Assembly: GCA_027730885.1 (NCBI GenBank)
Contig: JAQCHM010000275.1
Location: forward strand, 1-5,040
Length of the DNA: 5,040 nt
Source of the DNA: Actinomycetota bacterium
GTDB taxonomy: Bacteria > Actinomycetota > Acidimicrobiia > Acidimicrobiales > SZUA-35
Direction: 5' to 3'
Shown here: piece by piece, positions 1 through 4,215 of the stretch
How the letters are laid out: the number at the start of each line of letters is the position of its first letter
Position numbering within the stretch: position 1 is the first letter of the stretch
Position numbers and translations under genes: made by a program
The notes under the pieces: generated by a model
The model's input: the letters and a program-made list of their open reading frames with translations, nothing else
The model's database searches: none
What the model was told of the DNA's origin: nothing

Positions 1-124
1 GTCATCGAGGACGCTACACTGACGCGGCAAGGTGATCGTGGGCGTACACGCCGTCATCCTAACCATCGCTGCAACCACCGGATCGACGGAGGTCACCGCG
101 AGTGGAGCACAGCGCCAGGACTGT

Positions 125-137
125 GGAACACTGTTCC
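125..137. promoter_or_regulatory. Candidate operator: 13-bp palindrome
   Basis: GGAACA-C-TGTTCC is a perfect inverted repeat of 6 bp around one central base, about 95 bp before the SDR start. The half GAACACT recurs at 150-156, 24 bp downstream on the same strand. Position and symmetry suit binding by a dimeric repressor such as a TetR- or GntR-type regulator, which often control catabolic operons. The regulator is not in the window. The spacing (GAAC-N3-GTTC) differs from the GAAC-N4-GTTC LexA box, so I do not call it an SOS box. A chance palindrome cannot be excluded. Confidence 0.35.
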
Positions 138-221
138 GACGACATTCGAGAACACTTGACCGTCCACGCGGCACGCCGATGAGGGTTCCCTTTCGGCACC
201 GTCGCCGAACAATCTGGTACC

Positions 222-226
222 GAGGA
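222..226 (+). promoter_or_regulatory. Ribosome binding site of the SDR gene
   Basis: GAGGA lies 5 nt before the ATG at 232. It supports this start over nearby alternatives such as the ATG at 179, which opens only an out-of-frame Arg-rich reading. Confidence 0.6.
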
Positions 227-231
227 AGACG

Positions 232-1149
232 ATGCGCGATAAGAAGATCTTGATCACTGGCCCGGCCGGCCACCTGACCATTCCGATCGTCCGACGGTTG
301 GCAGCCGACAACGACGTGTGGGGTCTGGCACGTTTCAGCAATCCTGAGCAGCGGATAATGCTGGAGGAGCTCGGGGTGACCTGCGTGAAGAAGGACCTTG
401 CCGTCGATGCGCTGGATGATCTCCCGGACGACTTCGACGTCGTGTTCCATGCAGGGGCAATGGTCGCGATGGATTCCGAGCGCGACATGGCGTACACGTT
501 CCAGGTCAATGTGCAGGGCACCGGGAAGTTGCTCGAACATTGCCGCGGAGTCTCCACGTTCGTCTTTTGTTCCACCGGTGGGGTGTACGCACATCAAACT
601 CATCCGGTCTGCGAAACGGATGACTACGGCGCGTCGATCCCCGCCTACAGCATGTCGAAGATCGCCGCCGAACAGTTGGTGACGTACCTTTCAAACAGGC
701 ACCAGATCCCGACCGTCATCTTGCGTATCGGCGCCGTCTACGGGCCCGACGCAACGGGGCCCATGGTGCGGATCAACCGCATGATTCGTGGCAAGGAAGT
801 CTGGGTCAACCCAGCTGAGCCGCGCAAGGGATCCGTGATGTGGGTCGATGATGCCGTCGATCTCGCCATCAAGGCGATGGAGTGCGGCCAGGTGCCGCCC
901 GTCGTGACCAACTTCTGCGGTGATGATCCAGTGAGCATCGACGAGTACTGCACCTACGCCGGGCACCTGCTTGGCATCGAACCAAAGTTCAAGTGGACGG
1001 ACGAGACGTACCCGTCGAACCAGATGGACACGACGAAGATGCATGAGGTGCTGGGCCATCCGAAGGTCGGTTGGCGGGAGGGTTTCCGCCGGCTACTCGA
1101 GGCACAGTTTCCTGACCGGGCCCTCCAAGGTGACCCGACCGAGCCCTGA
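232..1149 (+). CDS. Extended SDR, NAD-dependent epimerase/dehydratase family
   Basis: A 305-residue soluble, cytosolic protein of the extended short-chain dehydrogenase/reductase family, which uses NAD(P) to oxidise, reduce or epimerise a hydroxyl or keto group. It is complete for the family (about 300-340 residues). The Rossmann start is KILITGPAGHLT (residues 5-16), an atypical TGxxGxxG in which the third Gly is Thr16. VFHAGA (71-76) matches the NAD-binding VxHxAA strand. STGGVY (114-119) supplies the Ser/Thr before the catalytic YSMSK (Tyr139, Lys143). LRIGAVYGP (164-172) is the usual post-catalytic strand, and a substrate domain follows with SVMWVDDAVDLAI (201-213). There is no signal peptide or membrane segment. 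It is first in a plus-strand cluster, 75 bp before the amidohydrolase locus. The family call is firm. The substrate is unknown: sugar nucleotide, sterol (3-beta-HSD-like) or another alcohol are all possible, and the catabolic neighbours argue weakly against sugar-nucleotide work. Confidence 0.88.
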   Translation: MRDKKILITGPAGHLTIPIVRRLAADNDVWGLARFSNPEQRIMLEELGVTCVKKDLAVDALDDLPDDFDVVFHAGAMVAMDSERDMAYTFQVNVQGTGKLLEHCRGVSTFVFCSTGGVYAHQTHPVCETDDYGASIPAYSMSKIAAEQLVTYLSNRHQIPTVILRIGAVYGPDATGPMVRINRMIRGKEVWVNPAEPRKGSVMWVDDAVDLAIKAMECGQVPPVVTNFCGDDPVSIDEYCTYAGHLLGIEPKFKWTDETYPSNQMDTTKMHEVLGHPKVGWREGFRRLLEAQFPDRALQGDPTEP

Positions 1150-1177
1150 TCTGGAGTCGCCTGCACGAGAACCCGCC

Positions 1178-1203
1178 ACGACGACCACGCACGACGACCG
1201 CGC
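1178..1203 (+). repeat. Two tandem 13-bp units in the SDR-amidohydrolase gap
   Basis: ACGACGACCACGC (1178-1190) is followed directly by ACGACGACCGCGC (1191-1203), with one mismatch. The pair sits in the 75-bp non-coding gap just before the ribosome binding site of the amidohydrolase. It is probably a small slippage duplication with no assigned role. Confidence 0.6.
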
Positions 1204-1209
1204 ACAACC

Positions 1210-1215
1210 GAGGAG
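1210..1215 (+). promoter_or_regulatory. Ribosome binding site of the amidohydrolase locus
   Basis: GAGGAG lies 9 nt before the ATG at 1225. This strong, well-spaced site fixes the start of the N-terminal piece. The second piece, starting at 1636, has nothing comparable: only GAAGG at 1617-1621, 14 nt away. Confidence 0.7.
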
Positions 1216-1224
1216 CACCTGAAC

Positions 1225-1635
1225 ATGTCGCAGAACCTGATGCATTGGCTGGTATCGGTCGACGATCACGTGATCGAACCACGTGACGTCTGGACCGACC
1301 GAGTCCCCACGAAGTACAAGGAGGCAGCACCACACGTCGTCGACGACCGCGTCGACGGTGAGATCTGGGTCTACGAGGGAATCAAGGGCAAGACGGGCAG
1401 CGCGCTCAATGCGACCGTCCACCGAACCAAGCAGGACATCTCACTCGACGGATTGACGTACGAGCAGATGGCACCGGGGTGCTATGACCCGGTGGCGCGG
1501 ATCGAGGATATGAATACCGCCGGCATCCTCGCCTCGCTCAACTTCCCCTCCGCCCCCCGCTTCTGTGGGCAGCTGTTCTGGGAAGGCAAGGACAAAGACC
1601 TCGGCCTGGTATGCGTGAAGGCGTGGAACGACTAG
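1225..1635 (+). CDS. N-terminal fragment of the amidohydrolase
   Basis: This is the 136-residue piece made if the TAG at 1633-1635 stops translation. It carries the family's N-terminal signature VSVDDHVIEPRDVW (10-23), with the DxH metal pair Asp13/His15, and RIEDMNTAGILASLNFPS (92-109), the usual second barrel region. It ends at KAWND, in the middle of a barrel element, so it should not fold as a working enzyme. It has the good ribosome binding site at 1210-1215 and is the part most likely to be translated. Confidence 0.7.
   Translation: MSQNLMHWLVSVDDHVIEPRDVWTDRVPTKYKEAAPHVVDDRVDGEIWVYEGIKGKTGSALNATVHRTKQDISLDGLTYEQMAPGCYDPVARIEDMNTAGILASLNFPSAPRFCGQLFWEGKDKDLGLVCVKAWND
1633..1635 (+). 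other. In-frame amber codon interrupting the amidohydrolase
   Basis: TAG at codon 137 of the restored frame. The preceding codons (GCG TGG AAC GAC) and the following ones (ATG AAC GAC GAG TGG) continue the same family alignment without a gap. A single substitution from TGG explains it. No recoding element such as a SECIS is evident, and amber would not specify selenocysteine in any case. Confidence 0.8.
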
Positions 1636-2457
1636 ATGAACGACGAGTGGTGTGCGGCAGCTCCTGGCCACTACATCCCGTTGATGCTGATCCCACTGTG
1701 GGATCCGGTACTTGCGGCCAAGGAGATCGAGCGGATGGCCGACAAGGGAGTAAGGGCGATGGCCTTCTCGGAGAACCCTTCTCCACTGGGGTTGCCCGAC
1801 ATCCACGACCCGAACGGCTATTGGGACCCGGTCTGGGCGACCTGCAACGACACTGGCGTCATCGTGTGTATGCACATCGGCTTGTCGTCGGTGATGCCGA
1901 AGGTCTCGGACAACGCACCGTTCGTAGCGAACATGGCCCGGGGTGCGTCGCGTACCGCCGGGACGATGTTGGCCTGGTTGTTCAGCGGTCTGTTCCCACG
2001 ATTCCCGAACCTCAAGATCTCGCTCGCCGAAGGCAACATCGGTTGGATCCCTTACTTCCTCGAGCGAGCCGAATACGTCTGGGAGCGGCAGCGCTATTGG
2101 AATGAGCGCGGTCAGTCGTTCACTGCCCAGACGGCGGATGGCAAGGCGCACGGTCAACTCGCCACGGACTTCGACTACGAGGTGTTCGACATCCGCCAGA
2201 CCTACCTCGATTACGTCTACGGGTGTTTCCTCGACGACAAAGCAGGCCTCAAGATGATCGATGAGGTGGGCGAGAACAACATCATGGTCGAGACCGATTA
2301 CCCACATTCGGACACGACCTGGCCCGACTCCCAGAAGTTGATGAACGACCGGGTCGCGGCTGTAGGATTGTCCGAAGAGCAGATCCACAAGGTCTTGCGC
2401 GGCAACGCCGAGCGCTCGTTCCAGTTCACGCCCGCGGCCATCCCGACAGAGTTCTGA
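1636..2457 (+). CDS. C-terminal fragment of the amidohydrolase
   Basis: This 273-residue piece begins with an ATG directly after the TAG and in the same frame. It holds most of the barrel: LIPLWDP (18-24), CMHIG with metal ligand His80, PNLKISLAEGNIGWIPYFLERA (124-145), and METDYPHSDTTWPDS near 218-232 with metal ligand Asp221. The tail GLSEEQIHKVLRGNAERSF is typical of the family end. The ATG is probably an internal Met of the parent protein. Reinitiation at TAGATG is conceivable, but the product would lack the DxH ligands. Its stop (2455-2457) shares one base with the ATG of the monooxygenase, which implies translational coupling. Confidence 0.72.
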   Translation: MNDEWCAAAPGHYIPLMLIPLWDPVLAAKEIERMADKGVRAMAFSENPSPLGLPDIHDPNGYWDPVWATCNDTGVIVCMHIGLSSVMPKVSDNAPFVANMARGASRTAGTMLAWLFSGLFPRFPNLKISLAEGNIGWIPYFLERAEYVWERQRYWNERGQSFTAQTADGKAHGQLATDFDYEVFDIRQTYLDYVYGCFLDDKAGLKMIDEVGENNIMVETDYPHSDTTWPDSQKLMNDRVAAVGLSEEQIHKVLRGNAERSFQFTPAAIPTEF

Positions 2458-3335
2458 TGAAGTTCGGTCTCAACGCGTTCGGCCTGAGCCCACGCCACCT
2501 CCCCGACGTCGCACTCCTCGCCGAGCAACACGGCTTCGACTCGGTGTGGATCCCTGAACACCTCGTCTTCCCGGTCGAGATCCCACCCACCTACCTCTAC
2601 AGCGCCGACGGATTCCCCCCGATGCGTGCGGACTCACCGGCCTATGACCCGTGGATCCTGCTCGCCACCATCGCCGCGCGGACGACGACGATCCGGCTCG
2701 GTACCAACGTGTACATCCTGCCGCTCCGGCATCCGATCTCCGTCGCACGTTCCGTCGTCACCCTCGATCGAGTCTCGGGCGGCCGTGTCAACTTTGGCGT
2801 CGGCGTGGGTTGGATGCGCGAGGAATACGAAGCCGTCGGGCAGGACTTCAGCACTCGTGGCGAGCGCGCCGACGAGATCATCCCGCTGCTGCGGCGGTTG
2901 TGGAGCGAGGACGTGATCGAGCATCACGGTGACTACTACGACATCCTCCCGGTGACCTTCGAGCCGAAGCCAGTCCAGAAGCCATCGATTCCGATCTACA
3001 TCGGTGGTACATCGCCTGCGGCTCTTCGACGAGTCGGGCAGCTCGGCGACGGATGGCGCACCGCAGCAACATCGTCTTCTCCGAGGGGTCCAGCCAGTCG
3101 AAGGCCGAGGACTACGTCGAGCTCGAAGAGCAGATCGGCACCATCCGGCGCCACCGTTCCGAGGCCGGTCGCAGCGACCTGCCATTCGACATCCGGGCTT
3201 TCGCGAGCAATCTCGATGACATCAAGCGGTGCGAGGAGATCGGTGTCACGTCGATCAACGCATCGCCTGATGCCAACGCGAAATCCACCAAGGACTACTT
3301 CACCGATTGGATCAAACAATACGCCGACGAGGTGA
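2457..3335 (+). CDS. Frameshifted reading of the monooxygenase (N-terminal two-thirds genuine)
   Basis: This is the 292-residue product as literally read from the ATG at 2457. Only about residues 1-202 belong to the luciferase-like barrel. The last 90 or so residues are an out-of-frame tail rich in Ser, Arg and Thr, without family similarity that I can see. The cofactor-binding elements of the N-terminal barrel are present, but the C-terminal barrel strands and helices are lost, so activity is doubtful. Confidence 0.6.
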   Translation: MKFGLNAFGLSPRHLPDVALLAEQHGFDSVWIPEHLVFPVEIPPTYLYSADGFPPMRADSPAYDPWILLATIAARTTTIRLGTNVYILPLRHPISVARSVVTLDRVSGGRVNFGVGVGWMREEYEAVGQDFSTRGERADEIIPLLRRLWSEDVIEHHGDYYDILPVTFEPKPVQKPSIPIYIGGTSPAALRRVGQLGDGWRTAATSSSPRGPASRRPRTTSSSKSRSAPSGATVPRPVAATCHSTSGLSRAISMTSSGARRSVSRRSTHRLMPTRNPPRTTSPIGSNNTPTR

Positions 3336-3352
3336 TCAGCAAGGTCAGCTGA
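3053..3352 (+). CDS. C-terminal fragment of the monooxygenase (-1 frame)
   Basis: This frame, -1 relative to the upstream part, holds the missing C-terminus: a charged helix SKAEDYVELEEQIGTIRRHR, then EAGRSDLPFDIRAFASN, then IKRCEEIGVTSINAS and a final helix ending EVISKVS. The pattern RxEAGR-x-PFDI followed by a 'leaf-end' helix and a G(V/A)T strand is what luciferase-like proteins show at this point. The nominal ATG at 3053 has no ribosome binding site and is simply the first Met codon in the frame. It is not an independent gene. Confidence 0.6.
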   Translation: MAHRSNIVFSEGSSQSKAEDYVELEEQIGTIRRHRSEAGRSDLPFDIRAFASNLDDIKRCEEIGVTSINASPDANAKSTKDYFTDWIKQYADEVISKVS

Positions 3353-3359
3353 TCGGGTG

Positions 3360-3393
3360 GGCTGCGGACGCGATGCGTGTCGTGTCCGCAGCC
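3360..3393. terminator. Hairpin between convergent genes, likely bidirectional terminator
   Basis: GGCTGCGGAC (3360-3369) pairs perfectly with GTCCGCAGCC (3384-3393). The stem continues inward through five more pairs, two of them G-U type, to a GCGT tetraloop at 3375-3378, for about 15 bp in all. It starts 7 bp after the monooxygenase stop and ends 9 bp before the hydratase stop, so it can end transcripts from both sides. There is no T-run on either side, as is common for GC-rich actinobacterial terminators. Confidence 0.72.
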
Positions 3394-3402
3394 GACATCT
3401 GA

Positions 3403-4215
3403 TCAGCGGCCGTGAAACGTGGGTTCGCGCCGCTGCACGAACGCCGACGCTGCTTCTTTGTGGTCCTCACTGAGGAATGTCGCGCCCTCGTACAGCAGAC
3501 CGAACTGCAGGGTCTGATCCATCCGGTTGCGGAGAATTCGGTTGAGCGTGGCCTTGGTTCCCTGTACCGCGAGAGGCGGCATCGAGGCCAGCCTCGATGC
3601 GATCTCGAGCGAGGCCTCGTGTAGTTCCGACTCGGGGACCGAACGGAGCGCGACGCCGAGCTTCTCGGCTTCGGTGCCGCTCATACGGTCACCGGTCATC
3701 AGGTACCACTTGGCGGAGCCGAACGGCATCATCAACGGAAACGTGACCGCACCGCCGTCGCCGGCGACGAGGCCGATGTTGACGTGGGTATCGGCAATTT
3801 TGGCGTCGTCAGCGACGATCATCACATCGCAGAACATCGCGATCGTCGAGCCTAGGCCCATCGCATGACCTTGAACTGCCGAGACGGTCGGCTGTGGAAT
3901 CGCGAGGAGCAACTCGATCACCTCGGTGCCGTGCAACAGCTTCGTCACACGAAGCGTCGAGCTCTCCGTCGACTCGCCCGACTGTTCATCGAAATCCTTG
4001 ACGTCACCGCCGACGCAGAACGACTTCCCCTCGCCGCGGATGAGGATCGCTCGCATCGATTCGTCTCGGGCCACGCGCCGGAGTGCCTCGTGGAACTGGC
4101 CGCTGAGTTCACTGTTCATGGCATTGCGAGCCTCGGGCCGGTTCAAACTGACGATGCCGATGTGGCCTTCTCGGGTGACCAGCACCGTGTCGAGGTCGTC
4201 GTAGTTCATGATCAT
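3403..4215 (-). CDS. Enoyl-CoA hydratase/isomerase family protein lacking both classical catalytic glutamates
   Basis: A crotonase-fold protein of 270 residues (family usual 255-290) acting on acyl-CoA thioesters. Visible motifs are VSLNRPEARNAMN (22-34), the first oxyanion-hole segment GKSFCVGGDVKDF (63-75), and VQGHAMGLGSTIAMFCDVMIV (114-134) with the second. ADTHVNIGLVAGDGGAVTFPL (141-161) follows. Aligned by eye with rat mitochondrial hydratase, Glu144 falls on Thr124 and Glu164 on His144, so ordinary syn-hydration is doubtful. The GLVAGDGGA type is, as I recall, a recognised actinobacterial subgroup that may act as isomerase, hydrolase or an unusual hydratase. It is coupled to the upstream acyl-CoA dehydrogenase by a 4-base ATGA overlap. 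Two starts compete: Met1 (4215), 2 nt from the AAGGAG, and Met3 (4209), 8 nt from it. The spacing favours Met3 (268 residues), the overlap favours Met1. Beta-oxidation-like catabolism is inferred from the pairing. Confidence 0.88.
   Translation of the reverse strand: MIMNYDDLDTVLVTREGHIGIVSLNRPEARNAMNSELSGQFHEALRRVARDESMRAILIRGEGKSFCVGGDVKDFDEQSGESTESSTLRVTKLLHGTEVIELLLAIPQPTVSAVQGHAMGLGSTIAMFCDVMIVADDAKIADTHVNIGLVAGDGGAVTFPLMMPFGSAKWYLMTGDRMSGTEAEKLGVALRSVPESELHEASLEIASRLASMPPLAVQGTKATLNRILRNRMDQTLQFGLLYEGATFLSEDHKEAASAFVQRREPTFHGR

Larger units (their letters stand above)
1..231. other. Leader/intergenic region with no supported gene
   Basis: No convincing coding sequence is visible. The short open frames here give Arg/Thr-rich or unpatterned translations. 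Plus frame 1 is open from the window edge to a TGA at 157-159 and could be the tail of an upstream gene, but its translation has no family pattern that I recognise. The region holds a 13-bp palindrome (125-137), a repeated GAACACT heptamer (126-132 and 150-156) and a 5-bp inverted repeat GGCGT-AC-ACGCC at 41-52. It ends in the ribosome binding site of the SDR gene. It is the likely promoter region of the plus-strand cluster. A TTGACC hexamer at 156-161 resembles a -35 box, but no good -10 lies at the expected distance. Confidence 0.5.
1225..2457 (+). pseudogene. Amidohydrolase (cog2159/ACMSD-like TIM barrel) split by one in-frame TAG
   Basis: Read through the stop at 1633-1635, this is one continuous frame of 410 codons plus the terminator. 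That is a normal length for the amidohydrolase-2 family of metal-dependent TIM-barrel hydrolases and decarboxylases. Frame and family order are kept across the stop: KAWND, stop, MNDEWCAAAPG. From memory, homologues read roughly A(Y/W)NDWxxDEWC here, so TAG most likely replaces TGG (Trp), a single G-to-A change. Metal-site candidates are Asp13 and His15 (VDDH, a DxH motif) before the stop, and His217 (CMHIG) and Asp358 (ETDYPH) after it, so neither piece alone has the full site. Conservation on both sides looks intact, with no other lesion, so the mutation is recent or the base is wrong. Readthrough is possible but nothing in the sequence specifically supports it. The substrate is unknown; a carboxylated ring or ring-cleavage product would fit the neighbours. 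Confidence 0.8.
2457..3352 (+). pseudogene. Luciferase-like (F420/FMN) monooxygenase broken by a frameshift
   Basis: Two overlapping frames together encode one luciferase-like monooxygenase/oxidoreductase of the actinobacterial F420-dependent type (TIGR03619-like). Residues 1-200 are canonical: MKFGLNAFG start, LAEQHGFDSVWIPEH (21-35), a TTTIRLGTNVYILPLRHPI stretch (77-94), TLDRVSGGRVNFGVGVGWMREEYEA (102-126), RGERADEIIPLLRRLW (134-149), PVQKPSIPIYIGG (172-184) and RRVGQLGDGW (191-200). After Trp200 the frame turns into Ser/Arg-rich nonsense, while the -1 frame continues as SKAEDYVELEEQIGTIRRHR to the stop at 3350-3352. One missing base between about 3057 and 3092 would give 298 residues, a usual length. 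The GGGG run at 3085-3088 is one candidate site. There is no slippery heptamer, so programmed frameshifting is unlikely. The start overlaps the amidohydrolase stop by one base. Such enzymes reduce or oxygenate ring or carbonyl substrates using F420H2 or FMNH2; the substrate here is unknown. Confidence 0.82.

Noticed and set aside
1..66. Possible divergent gene starting on the minus strand at 66 or 57
   Set aside because: The frame is open to the edge, but only about 20 codons are visible, there is no properly spaced ribosome binding site, and the translation has no recognisable pattern.
126..136. LexA/SOS box reading of GAACACTGTTC
   Set aside because: The actinobacterial and Bacillus LexA boxes need GAAC-N4-GTTC; the spacer here is 3, and the downstream genes are not DNA-damage genes.
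93..575. 160-residue minus-strand open frame
   Set aside because: It lies mostly antisense to the well-supported SDR and reads as Ser/Arg-rich without domain pattern; it is a codon shadow.
1611..2105. 164-residue plus-strand frame spanning the amber stop
   Set aside because: It is out of frame with both amidohydrolase pieces and matches nothing. The amber is better explained by one substitution than by a frame change here.
1441..2388. 315-residue minus-strand open frame opposite the amidohydrolase
   Set aside because: It is long, but its composition (many Val, Arg, Asp, His in no family order) is typical of an antisense shadow in GC-rich DNA, while the plus strand carries clear family motifs.
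3334..3354. GATCAGC / GCTGATC inverted repeat over the monooxygenase stop
   Set aside because: It has a 7-bp stem with a 7-nt loop, much weaker than the adjacent 15-bp hairpin, and lies partly within coding sequence; probably incidental.
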